This document shows, piece by piece, positions 1 to 6,189 of a stretch of DNA of 12,073 bases; the first letter of the stretch is position 1; each line of letters opens with the position of its first letter. Made by a program: the position numbers and the translations under genes. The notes below the pieces were generated by a model. That model ran no database searches, had not been told where the DNA came from, and was given only the letters and a program-made list of their open reading frames with translations. Origin of the DNA: Solirubrobacteraceae bacterium (GTDB lineage: Bacteria; Actinomycetota; Thermoleophilia; Solirubrobacterales; Solirubrobacteraceae); NCBI GenBank assembly GCA_030038955.1, contig JASHQV010000338.1, positions 1 to 12,073 on the forward strand, written 5' to 3'.

Positions 1-150
1 GCCAGCGTCGGTGGCGACCAGCGCCCCCAGCGCGATGCTCAGCGCGAGCGCGGCAGCGGTGGTGGTCAGGCGCGCACGGAGTGCCGGGTGGAGCGGCGGA
101 ATGCGTTCACCTCCTCGAGCTCGGGTCCGAGCATGTCGCCGCCATCCCAC
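1..150 (-). CDS. 5' end of a membrane protein gene downstream of the DUF58 gene (partial)
   Basis: A minus-strand frame runs out of the window at base 1. Its last 23 visible codons (69 to 1) encode a hydrophobic run, TTTAAALALSIALGALVATD, that looks like a first membrane segment after a basic stretch. The only canonical start upstream in this frame is GTG at 150-148, which would overlap the DUF58 gene by 85 bases. A strong ribosome-binding-like GGAGGTGAA sits just before an ATT codon at 102-100, so the true start is unclear; CTG at 69 is a further possibility. In clusters of this kind the next gene often encodes a DUF3488/transglutaminase-like membrane protein, but no such domain is visible here, so that identity is only an inference from context. 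Confidence 0.45.
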   Translation of the reverse strand, partial: MGWRRHARTRARGGERIPPLHPALRARLTTTAAALALSIALGALVATDAG

Positions 151-1442
151 ACCGTCAGCCCGATCCCCAGCGAGCGCAGGCGCCCACGCAGCACCTCGCG
201 CTCGAGCTGCCACAGTCGGCGGGGCAGCTGCTCCGACGGCTTGGTCGCGGGCGGGAAGTGGGGCAGCGGCGAGACCTCGATCACCGCGAGGTCGGCGCCA
301 CGCCGGTGCAGGTCCGTGATCAGGCGGACCGAGCGGTTGTCGAGCAGCGGCGTGATCGCGACGATCAGGGCTCCCGGCGGCAGCACTCGACGGGGCAGGC
401 TGTCGACGGCGCGCAGCGCGTAGCTGAACGCGATCTCGCTGGACAGCAGCGCATCGATGACCCGATACAGCTGGGTCGTCCCGAACGCCGGCGTCAGCCA
501 GTGCAGGGTACCGCCGAAGTCGACGAGCCCAACGCGGTCACGGCGCTCTAGGTACGACCGTGCGAGCGAGGCGATCGCGCGGACGGAGCTGTCGAGTGTG
601 CCGCCGGCGTCGCCACGGGCCTCCGCGAACGTGTCGAGCAAGAGGACGACATCGGACGAGTGCTCGGGGTGGCGCTCGGTCACGTACAGCGAGCCGCGAC
701 GCGCGGTCGCCCGCCAGTTGATCTGCCGCACACGGTCGCCGGGCGCGAACGCGCGGATGTCGGCGAACTCGATTCCTTCCCGCCGCGCGCGGGCGACGTG
801 GGTGCCGACGAACGGCTGCGTGCGGGTCGTCATGATCAGCGCGCGCAGCCGCTGTTCGTGCGGGAACGCCTTTAGCGCGACCCGGTCACCGAGCCTGCCG
901 GTCCAGGTCGTCATCCCCAGCGGGTCGCGCGCCTGCACCAGCAGCGGCCCGACGGCGTGGGCGCCCCAGCGCTGCGCCACGACCGTGAACTCGAGCGTGG
1001 CCGAGTCGCCGCGCGCGAGCCGCACCACGGTCGAGCCGTCCGGGTCGACCGCGAGCGCGCCCGCGCGCGCAAGCTCGAGCTCGAGCTCGGCTCCCGTCTC
1101 ACCGTCGTTGCGAAGCTCGACGCGCACCTGCGTCCCCTCGCCCTCCAGCACCCGCTCGCGCCGCAGCTCGATTGTGGCCGCCAGCTGCGGCCGGCGCACG
1201 AGCGCGAGACCGACGCCGACGAGCACGAGGAACGGCGCCGCGAGCACCGCCAGCTCGGGGTGGCCGCTGGCGAGACCGGCGATCACGCCCGTCCCGGCGA
1301 GCGCGAGCAGGCCCGCGATCCGGGTCGACGGCGCACCGCTCAGGCGTGAACCCCCGGTTGACGGCGCACCGCTCAGGCGTGAACCCCCGGTTGGCGGCGC
1401 ACCGCTCAGGCGTGATCCCCCGGCTGGCGGCGCGTCGTTCAT
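66..1442 (-). CDS. DUF58 domain-containing membrane protein
   Basis: The product is 458 aa. Residues 4-40 are three and a half copies of an 11-residue unit (APSTGGSRLSG type). Two membrane helices follow at about 41-60 and 64-83, then a beta-rich region (about 88-185). The DUF58 signature is at about 223-250 (EFADIRAFAPGDRVRQINWR), followed by a von Willebrand A-like fold with VVLLLD at 265-270. Proteins of this family sit with MoxR ATPases and are thought to help assemble or activate envelope complexes; the biochemical role is not settled. The start is ATG 1442, 22 bases after the upstream gene's stop. Earlier in-frame codons would lie inside that gene and are unlikely. The weak GGGGG ribosome site and the start codon both lie in a degenerate copy of the 33-bp repeat. 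Confidence 0.88.
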   Translation of the reverse strand: MNDAPPAGGSRLSGAPPTGGSRLSGAPSTGGSRLSGAPSTRIAGLLALAGTGVIAGLASGHPELAVLAAPFLVLVGVGLALVRRPQLAATIELRRERVLEGEGTQVRVELRNDGETGAELELELARAGALAVDPDGSTVVRLARGDSATLEFTVVAQRWGAHAVGPLLVQARDPLGMTTWTGRLGDRVALKAFPHEQRLRALIMTTRTQPFVGTHVARARREGIEFADIRAFAPGDRVRQINWRATARRGSLYVTERHPEHSSDVVLLLDTFAEARGDAGGTLDSSVRAIASLARSYLERRDRVGLVDFGGTLHWLTPAFGTTQLYRVIDALLSSEIAFSYALRAVDSLPRRVLPPGALIVAITPLLDNRSVRLITDLHRRGADLAVIEVSPLPHFPPATKPSEQLPRRLWQLEREVLRGRLRSLGIGLTVWDGGDMLGPELEEVNAFRRSTRHSVRA

Positions 1443-1464
1443 GCGGAGACCCCCGGCTGGCGGC
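1327..1464. repeat. 33-bp tandem repeat, four copies plus a fragment
   Basis: Three near-identical 33-bp copies lie at 1327-1359, 1360-1392 and 1393-1425. A degenerate fourth copy lies at 1426-1458 and a fragment at 1459-1464. On the plus strand each good copy reads GACGGCGCACCG, then CTCAGGCGTGAA, then CCCCCGGTT. The period is a multiple of three, so the copies add 11-residue units to the DUF58 N-terminus without shifting frame. The fourth copy covers the DUF58 start codon and the fragment reaches the stop of the gene upstream. The same 12-bp boxes recur at 3475-3518. Confidence 0.9.
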
Positions 1465-1875
1465 TCACAGGCGCTCGAGCACGTCCAGCATGCTCGCCAG
1501 CTGTTGCGGGGACACGCCGCGGCTCCAGCGATCCTCGGGGAACGGTCGGTCCGGTCGCACCAGCTCCCACAGCTCCTCCCCCAGCAGCCGCCGGCTGTCC
1601 TCCTCGGACATCCGCCCGAGCGCCTGGCCACGCGCAGCCAGCCGGCTCGCGACGACGTCGGCCAGCAGCGGGCGCAGATAGGCGTGCGCCTGCGACGCAC
1701 TCATCTGCGAGGCGTTGATCAGCTGCTCGAGGCGAGCCAGCCGGTCGGGCGGGGACGGTTGCATCACCATGGCGCGGCCGATCCGCCAGTGCCCGCTCCT
1801 GGGGATCATCGCGAGGCACACGCCGACGGCGATCGCCGCCGCCACGATCACGGCTATCTCGGCCAGCAGCGTCAT
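1465..1875 (-). CDS. Small single-span membrane protein of the DUF58 cluster
   Basis: The product is 136 aa. A hydrophobic helix at residues 4-24 is followed by a basic stretch, so the rest (about 25-136) is predicted to be cytoplasmic. The soluble part is mainly helical and charged, with a region at about 44-80 (DRLARLEQLINASQMSASQA) and a tryptophan-containing stretch at about 100-118. I do not recognise a named family. ATG 1875 overlaps the stop of the DUF4129-like gene in an ATGA junction, which implies translational coupling and membership of the same operon. The stop is 22 bases before the DUF58 start. High third-position GC and the tight junctions support a real gene; its function is unknown beyond association with the DUF58/DUF4129 cluster. 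Confidence 0.8.
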   Translation of the reverse strand: MTLLAEIAVIVAAAIAVGVCLAMIPRSGHWRIGRAMVMQPSPPDRLARLEQLINASQMSASQAHAYLRPLLADVVASRLAARGQALGRMSEEDSRRLLGEELWELVRPDRPFPEDRWSRGVSPQQLASMLDVLERL

Positions 1876-2810
1876 CCGACGTCGGCGGCGCCGAGCGCCG
1901 TGCGCAGCGAGTGCAGCGACGTGCGCGCCAGCTCGCGCAGCCGCTCGGGAATCGGGTGCTCGCTGAACCGCGCCTCCTCGAACAGCTGCGTCAGCGTGCG
2001 CGCGTCGTTGACGGCGGGGGGTGCCGTCGTCGCCGGGTCGCCGGCACCGGTTGCCGCCGCAAGCGCGCGCTGCAGGTACTCGCGTGGCGCCTCGGCCTCC
2101 GAGCGGGGAACGCCGCGCTCCGCGAACGTTCGCTCCATCGCGGCGTACGCGGCGATCACGGCGCCGCGGGGGTCGTCGGAGCCGCCGAGGGCGCTAATCG
2201 CGGCGTCGACCGCGGAGCGTGCCGCGCGTCGCTCGGGCAGCTCCTCGGCGGCGCTCCGGCGCCGGCGCAGCAGCAGCACGGTCACGAGCGCGATCGCGGC
2301 GATGGCGACGATCCCGGCCAGCGTCCACGGCAGCCACGTCGGCAGCGCGAATCCCGTCTGACCTGCCGGCGACGGCGTGCTGGTCGGAGTCGTGCGCGCC
2401 GGCGCGCCGATCCCGCGCAGCCGCACGATCGGCTGCGCGGCCGAGTGCTTCGATCCGAGCACGCCCGCAAGCACGATCGCCGCCCCGAGCGCCAGCAGCA
2501 ACAGCGCCGACAGCAGCTTCCAGATCCAGTGCGACTGGACTCCGCGCGGGACCAGCTGCGGCAGATCGTCGCGCCGACGGCGGCTCGGCGCGAGCATCAC
2601 GGCGAGCCCGGCGAGCGCGATCACGCCGGCGCCGAGCAGCAGCACGAACAGCCCCGTGATCGGGGCGCGTGCCGAGGCCGCGTTGATCCTCGCCCCGTGA
2701 GACAGCGGCGCCCGCCCGGCCATCGCGATCAACACGGTCGCGGCGGTCAGCCCCAGCGCCGCGCCGGCCGCGTACAGCCACCGGCTGCTGCCGTCAGTCA
2801 TCGACCTCAT
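1872..2810 (-). CDS. Four-helix membrane protein with C-terminal DUF4129-like domain
   Basis: The product is 312 aa. Predicted membrane helices lie at about 10-30, 51-74, 97-118 and 160-182. Between helices 3 and 4 is a Thr/Ser/Pro-rich loop (about 138-150). The cytoplasmic tail at about 213-305 has the DUF4129 pattern: DPRGAVIAAYAAMERTFAE, a helix with PREYLQRAL, and LFEEARFSEHPI. DUF4129 segments are usually found at the C-terminus of transglutaminase-like or related membrane proteins in MoxR/DUF58 clusters, so a role in envelope processing is inferred. It appears to be the first gene of the minus-strand cluster. ATG 2810 is the earliest in-frame start, with GGAGG 13 bases upstream. ATG 2801 is an alternative with a close GAGG, and neither is decisive. 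Confidence 0.82.
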   Translation of the reverse strand: MRSMTDGSSRWLYAAGAALGLTAATVLIAMAGRAPLSHGARINAASARAPITGLFVLLLGAGVIALAGLAVMLAPSRRRRDDLPQLVPRGVQSHWIWKLLSALLLLALGAAIVLAGVLGSKHSAAQPIVRLRGIGAPARTTPTSTPSPAGQTGFALPTWLPWTLAGIVAIAAIALVTVLLLRRRRSAAEELPERRAARSAVDAAISALGGSDDPRGAVIAAYAAMERTFAERGVPRSEAEAPREYLQRALAAATGAGDPATTAPPAVNDARTLTQLFEEARFSEHPIPERLRELARTSLHSLRTALGAADVG

Positions 2811-3161
2811 GGCTTCTGCTCACGCCTCCGACAACCTGTGCTACGGACGTCTTCTCGGATCTCGACCTAGAAGCCATCAGCCGCAGAGGCGGCGATTGCG
2901 GCGGGCCTCATCGCTGCCGACAACGCTATCAGTGACGCGCCCCAGCGATCACGCGACTGGCCGTCGTGATTCAACGCGGCCGCTTGCGGGTAGCTAAAGG
3001 GGGCGGTCGCGGTTGTCTCCCGGGCATGGTGCTGCCGTCCGGGCGATGTGCCGTGCGGACATGGCAAGTGTTGCCGTCCGCGGCCGGGTGTAGTCAACGC
3101 ACCGACGAGATCGACCTTGCAACGCCAGGAGATCACTATTCGTCCCCGAATCAAAGCTGCG
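2811..3161. other. Non-coding region between divergent genes
   Basis: This 351-base stretch separates the minus-strand DUF4129-like gene from the plus-strand STAS-like gene. I see no convincing coding frame. It contains a small hairpin at 2880-2893 (GCCGC, loop AGAG, GCGGC) and two larger bulged hairpins at 3019-3081, described separately. It should hold promoters for both genes, but I cannot point to a clear -10/-35 pair. Base use in parts (2985-3000 and 3117-3160) is more A/T-rich than in neighbouring genes, as expected for a control region. Confidence 0.6.
3019..3081 (+). ncRNA. Two tandem bulged hairpins of the same architecture
   Basis: Hairpin 1 (3019-3043) pairs CCCGGGC with GTCCGGG, has an unpaired AT at 3026-3027, then a GG/CC inner stem with loop TGCTG. 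Hairpin 2 (3055-3081) pairs GCGGAC with GTCCGC, has the same unpaired AT at 3061-3062, then GGCAA/TTGCC with loop GTG. The outer stems differ but keep pairing: one position is C-G in the first and G-C in the second, and another is G-T against A-T. They are 11 bases apart, about 80 to 140 bases before the STAS-like gene. This could be a 5' leader structure, a small RNA, or a pair of DNA palindromes; transcription direction is not known. Confidence 0.45.
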
Positions 3162-3521
3162 ATGGGCGACGCTCTCCGGCTGCTGGCCGAGGTTGATGGC
3201 GAAGCGCACGCCGAGCGGATCGAGATCGGCGTCGCCGGCGACCTCGTGGTCGAAGCGCGGGCCGCGCCGGGCCGGCTCGAGCTGCTCCCGTTCGGAGCCC
3301 TGAACATCGAGAGTGAGCGGGCGATCGAGCGCGAGCTGCTGGCGAGTGCACCCGCGATCGTGCTGCTCGACCTGACCGAGCTCGAAGCGGCCGACCCGGC
3401 CGCGCTGCGACGGCTGCTCGCGCGCCAGCGTCACGACCACCGCGCCGGTCGCGAGCTGCTGCTGCGGATCGCTCCCGCTCAGGCGTCGGCGCTGGCCGTC
3501 AGCGCCGACGGCGCACCGTAG
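3162..3521 (+). CDS. Short STAS-like (anti-sigma-factor-antagonist-type) protein
   Basis: The product is 119 aa from ATG 3162. Residues about 40-100 fit a STAS fold: a strand with GRLELLPFGALN, a helix ESERAIERELLAS, the core strand and loop IVLLDLTELEAADPAALRRL, then a helix and the strand RELLLRIA. STAS proteins commonly act in partner-switching control of sigma factors by binding kinase/anti-sigma partners. The usual phosphorylatable serine after the core strand is replaced here (AADPAAL), so it may not be switched by phosphorylation. The family's last helix and strand are missing: the C-terminus is repeat-derived sequence and overlaps the end of serS by 43 bases. No clear ribosome site supports ATG 3162, and an upstream in-frame TTG at 3117 is possible. 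Confidence 0.6.
   Translation: MGDALRLLAEVDGEAHAERIEIGVAGDLVVEARAAPGRLELLPFGALNIESERAIERELLASAPAIVLLDLTELEAADPAALRRLLARQRHDHRAGRELLLRIAPAQASALAVSADGAP
3475..3518. repeat. Palindromic repeat at the convergent STAS/serS ends; possible bidirectional terminator
   Basis: The plus strand shows CCGCTCAGGCGT (3475-3486), then an 8-bp stem CGGCGCTG/CAGCGCCG with loop GCCGT (3487-3507), then GACGGCGCACCG (3507-3518). Both 12-bp flanks are identical to boxes of the 33-bp repeat at 1327-1425, in the same order, but the centre differs. It supplies the last residues of both convergent genes, the serS stop codon (3479-3481 on minus), and the bases just before the TAG of the STAS-like gene. The hairpin has no T-tract, so termination is only a possibility. 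Confidence 0.7.
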
Positions 3522-4717
3522 GGCTGCAGCACCACGGGCACGCTGACGCTGCCGTCATCCTGCTGCCCGTTCTCCAGCAGTGCGATGATCGTACGGCCGA
3601 CCGCCACGGCGGTGCCGTTGAGCGTGTGCGCGTGCGCCGGCCTGCCACCGGCGGCGCGGTAGCGGACGTCGAGGCGACGTGCCTGGAAGTCGGTCGTGTT
3701 CGAGCACGAGGTCAGCTCGCGGTAGCGCCCCTGGCCCGGCAGCCACCCCTCGATGTCGTACTTCTTGGCCGCCGAGGCGCCGAGATCGCCGACCGCGATG
3801 TTGATGACCCGGTAGGGAATCTCGAGCTCCTGGCAGATCGACTCCTCGATCGCCAGCAGCCGCTCGTGCTCGTCCCGCGACTCCGACGGCTCGACGAACG
3901 AGAACATCTCCAGCTTGTCGAACTGGTGCACGCGGAAGATCCCGCGGGTGTCCTTGCCGGCCGCGCCAGCCTCGCGGCGAAAGCAGGTCGAGAGGCCGGC
4001 GTAGCGCCTCGGCAGCGTGCTCGTGTCGAGGATCTCGTCGCTGTGCAATGAGGCGAGCGCCACCTCCGAGGTCCCGATCAGGTACAGATCGTCGTCGCGC
4101 AGCTGGTAGATCTGCTGTTCGGTGTCGGGCAGATAGCCCGTTCCGTACAGCGCCCGCTCGCGCACGAGCACGGGCGGGATCACCGGCTCAAATCCTTCGC
4201 CGACGAGCTTGTCGATCGCGTAGTGCACGAGCGCCAGCTCGAGCAGCACGAGGTCGCCCAGCAGGTACGCGAACCGCGAGCCGGACAGCCGGGCAGCCCG
4301 CTCGATGTCGATCATCGGGCCGGCCAGCTCGAGGTGGTCGCGGCCGGTCCGCCCGGCGTCGCCGACATGCTTCAGCACGGTGTCCTCGTCGGGCGCATCC
4401 TCGGCCGGGAGGTTCGGCAGCGACGCCAGCAGGCGATCGCGGTCGCCGGCCACCTCGGTCAGCTGTTCGCTCAGTCCGCGGCCGTGGGCGGCGAGCTCGG
4501 CCAGCTGCTCGCGCTCCTCCGGAGAGGGCGCCCCGCGCCGGCTCTTGCCGGCGCGGTTCTGCTCAGCACGGAGCTCCTCGAGCTCGGTGGTCAGCGCGCG
4601 CCAGCGCTGATCCAGCGCCAGCAGCTGGTCGACCAGCTCGGCCTCTCGCTCGCCACGGCGTCGCAGCGCCCGACGAACGGCATCTGTCTCCGCTCTGATC
4701 AGCCTGATGTCGAGCAC
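3479..4717 (-). CDS. serS: Serine--tRNA ligase
   Basis: The product is 412 aa, close to the usual bacterial length. It charges tRNA-Ser with serine in the cytoplasm using ATP. The N-terminal part (about 27-100) is the helical hairpin arm that binds the tRNA's long variable arm. The class II catalytic core follows: motif 1 around FEPVIPPVLV (177-186), the serine-binding TSEVALASLH (216-225), motif 2 around CFRREAGAAGKDTRGIFRVH (245-264), the SCSN segment (337-340), and motif 3 LNGTAVAVGRTIIALLEN (367-384). The start is GTG 4717, which gives the expected MLDIRLIR beginning. The native end seems to be near LQPYG; the last dozen residues (GAPSALTASADA) come from a repeat element. It lies 28 bases after the cytochrome gene on the same strand and may be co-transcribed with it. 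Confidence 0.97.
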   Translation of the reverse strand: MLDIRLIRAETDAVRRALRRRGEREAELVDQLLALDQRWRALTTELEELRAEQNRAGKSRRGAPSPEEREQLAELAAHGRGLSEQLTEVAGDRDRLLASLPNLPAEDAPDEDTVLKHVGDAGRTGRDHLELAGPMIDIERAARLSGSRFAYLLGDLVLLELALVHYAIDKLVGEGFEPVIPPVLVRERALYGTGYLPDTEQQIYQLRDDDLYLIGTSEVALASLHSDEILDTSTLPRRYAGLSTCFRREAGAAGKDTRGIFRVHQFDKLEMFSFVEPSESRDEHERLLAIEESICQELEIPYRVINIAVGDLGASAAKKYDIEGWLPGQGRYRELTSCSNTTDFQARRLDVRYRAAGGRPAHAHTLNGTAVAVGRTIIALLENGQQDDGSVSVPVVLQPYGAPSALTASADA

Positions 4718-4745
4718 GCAGCCCTGCGGAAGCCCTCGAGAGGGG

Positions 4746-5351
4746 CTACTTCTTCTTGCGGTGGGATTTCTTGTGAGCGGCGCTGCGAGCGGCGGACTTG
4801 TGCTTGCTCGTCGCGGACTTGTGCGTCAACGTGGCTGAGGTGGTGGTCGTCAGGGAGGCGGCGCCGCCGCCGGTCGAGGCGACCGCACTGGCGTTGGGAA
4901 GCGTGGGCAGCGTGCCGATCGCCTGCGACTGGCAGGTGGGCACGCCCGGCTCCTTTGGCTCGTCGCGACCGGCGAAGCGAGCCACGAAGTCCGCCACCTC
5001 GCGTGCCTGCTGTCCGACGAACACGTTCTGCGGCATGTACGCGCCGGAGAAGCCACCGTTCTCGATCGCATACAGGACGCGGATCGCCGGCCGCTCGCAG
5101 CGGTCGTCGAAGTCCGGCCCGTTGATCGCCTGCGCGGTGCGCGGGTTGGCGGCTGAGCCGTGCGTGGCCGCGAACGACAGTGTGTGGCAGCCGGAGCAGC
5201 GCTCGGCGAACAGATGCGCGGCGGCGACGTCCTGGGCGTAGTTCGGGTCGGACTTGGGAATGCTGATCCGCTGCGTCCCGCACGCTGCTGCGACGAGTGC
5301 GAGGCAGACGGCGGCGGCGGTTAGGACGATAACCCTGAGCGGCCGGTTCAT
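4746..5351 (-). CDS. Predicted lipoprotein cytochrome c with Lys/His-rich tail
   Basis: The product is 201 aa. Residues 5-23 form a signal peptide ending at Cys24; the preceding LVAAA is a weak lipobox, so a lipid-anchored extracytoplasmic protein is likely but not certain. One covalent haem site is present, CSGCH at 52-56, and Met106 in YMPQN is the probable second axial ligand, as in class I cytochromes c. Cys85 and Cys140 could form a disulphide. From about 150 the chain turns low-complexity (Ala/Ser/Thr), ending in about 25 residues rich in Lys and His (177-201). It probably carries electrons outside the membrane; the partner is unknown. ATG 5351 has no ribosome site, but a TATGAT box lies 9 bases upstream. 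A longer reading to 5987 is rejected because it crosses the hairpin repeat region. Confidence 0.88.
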   Translation of the reverse strand: MNRPLRVIVLTAAAVCLALVAAACGTQRISIPKSDPNYAQDVAAAHLFAERCSGCHTLSFAATHGSAANPRTAQAINGPDFDDRCERPAIRVLYAIENGGFSGAYMPQNVFVGQQAREVADFVARFAGRDEPKEPGVPTCQSQAIGTLPTLPNASAVASTGGGAASLTTTTSATLTHKSATSKHKSAARSAAHKKSHRKKK

Positions 5352-5360
5352 GCGCGCACG

Positions 5361-5366
5361 ATCATA
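5361..5366 (-). promoter_or_regulatory. Candidate -10 box of the cytochrome c gene
   Basis: On the minus strand TATGAT is followed by 9 bases and then ATG 5351. Transcription would start within about three bases of the start codon, giving a leaderless or nearly leaderless mRNA. This fits the absence of a ribosome-binding site. No good -35 hexamer is visible. Confidence 0.5.
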
Positions 5367-5386
5367 CGGAAGTGACGCCGGCTGGA

Positions 5387-5466
5387 CTTCGCTGGTGGGC
5401 GGCGCGAGTGAGGTCGACCGGCTTCGCTGGTGGGCGGCGCGCCAGTGGCGCGCCGCCCACCAGCGA
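5387..5466. repeat. Direct repeat ending in a 20-bp perfect hairpin
   Basis: The 20-base sequence CTTCGCTGGTGGGCGGCGCG occurs at 5387-5406 and 5422-5441. The second copy continues into a perfect inverted repeat: CGCTGGTGGGCGGCGCGCC at 5425-5443 pairs with 5447-5465, loop AGT, and T5424/A5466 extends it to 20 bp. No T-tract follows and it lies between divergent promoters, so a terminator role is unlikely. The arm resembles part of the 33-bp repeat in the DUF58 gene (about 15 of 19 bases against CCCCGGTTGGCGGCGCACC), so it may be a relative. Confidence 0.85.
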
Positions 5467-5669
5467 GCAGGAGCGAGGCGTCGGGCGCAGAACATCTCCC
5501 CATCCCCGGCGCCGGCCACTGTGACGTTCGCCCAGTGGTCCCGCGAGCGTCCTCCTACGGCGGCAACCAAGGGGCCGGCGCCGGGGTCGGTTATGTGCCT
5601 GGCGCGACGGTCGGCCGTGCGAGCGGCACCCGATGCGGCTGCCGCGGTGGTGGCGCGCGCGCCTGTGTG

Positions 5670-5675
5670 TATAAC
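5670..5675 (+). promoter_or_regulatory. Candidate -10 box of the flavin reductase gene (leaderless start)
   Basis: TATAAC is followed by seven bases and then ATG 5683. The expected transcription start falls on the A of ATG, so the mRNA would have no 5' leader, which agrees with the lack of a ribosome site. The same TATAAC-N7-start arrangement precedes nuoA. No clear -35 is visible. Confidence 0.55.
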
Positions 5676-5682
5676 CCCAGCG

Positions 5683-6189
5683 ATGGCCAGCTCTGAGCCC
5701 GGCGCGAGGCGGGGCCCCAGCCCCGAGCTGTTCCGCGAGGTGTTCGGGCGGTTCGCCACCGGCGTGGCGGTGATCACCGCCGCCGGAACGACTGGGTCAG
5801 GCGGGATGACCGCCAACGCGCTGTGCTCGCTATCGCTGGATCCGCTGCTGACGCTCGTCTGCTTTGCGAACAGCGCCCGAACGCTGCCGATCGTGGAGGA
5901 GACGAGCAGGTTCGCGGTCAACATTCTGTCGGCGGAGCAGCGCGACGTCGCCCGCCTGTTCGCCAGCAAGGCGCCCGAGAGCGACAAGCTTGCGCAGGTG
6001 CCACATCAGCTGATCTGCGGCGTGCCCGTGATCAGCGGCGTGATCGCCTGGGCGGTGTGCGAGCTGCGCGAGCTGCTGGCGGGCGGCGATCACACGATCG
6101 CGATCGGCGAGGTGATCGAGCTGGCGCTCGGAGCCGGCGAGCCGCTGCTGTGGTTCGAGGGGCGCTACCACCAGCTGCCCGCCCCCTGA
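5683..6189 (+). CDS. Flavin reductase family protein (FMN-binding split barrel)
   Basis: The product is 168 aa, the usual size for this family. Enzymes of this type bind FMN or FAD in the cytoplasm and reduce it with NAD(P)H, often supplying reduced flavin to a partner monooxygenase. Visible signatures are FGRFATGVAVITA (21-33), the flavin-contacting GMTANALCSLSLDPLL (41-56), the strand RFAVNILS (76-83), and the C-terminal GDHTIAIGEVIEL (135-147) followed by PLLWFEGRYHQL. No monooxygenase partner lies next to it, so the physiological substrate cannot be named. ATG 5683 is chosen because homologous sequence begins just after it and a leaderless-type promoter ends seven bases upstream. An open frame extending upstream to 5254 runs through promoter and repeat sequence and is not credible as coding. 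Confidence 0.9.
   Translation: MASSEPGARRGPSPELFREVFGRFATGVAVITAAGTTGSGGMTANALCSLSLDPLLTLVCFANSARTLPIVEETSRFAVNILSAEQRDVARLFASKAPESDKLAQVPHQLICGVPVISGVIAWAVCELRELLAGGDHTIAIGEVIELALGAGEPLLWFEGRYHQLPAP

Larger units (their letters stand above)
5352..5682. other. Divergent control region between cytochrome c and flavin reductase genes
   Basis: This 331-base region has no credible gene. It holds candidate -10 boxes for both neighbours (5361-5366 on minus, 5670-5675 on plus), a repeat with a long hairpin (5387-5466), and a dyad CCACTG-N11-CAGTGG at 5516-5538 that could be a regulator site. Two copies of the palindrome CCGGCGCCGG also occur. Long open frames across it on both strands look like high-GC artefacts. 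Confidence 0.6.

Noticed and set aside
457..2361. 634-codon plus-strand open frame antisense to the DUF58/DUF4129-like cluster
   Set aside because: It is low-complexity Ser/Arg/Pro-rich sequence with no recognisable fold, opposite genes with clear domains. Long antisense frames are expected at this GC content.
2985..3100. Known riboswitch (for example cyclic-dinucleotide or cobalamin type) upstream of the STAS-like gene
   Set aside because: The hairpins do not match any conserved riboswitch core that I can recall.
5516..5538. CCACTG-N11-CAGTGG dyad as a defined operator
   Set aside because: The symmetry is real, but a 6-bp dyad is expected by chance in a few kilobases and no regulator family can be named. 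It is only mentioned within the intergenic entry.
4746..5987. 413-residue version of the cytochrome c protein
   Set aside because: The extra N-terminal 212 residues run antisense to the flavin reductase gene and through the hairpin repeat. A signal peptide begins at Met 5351.
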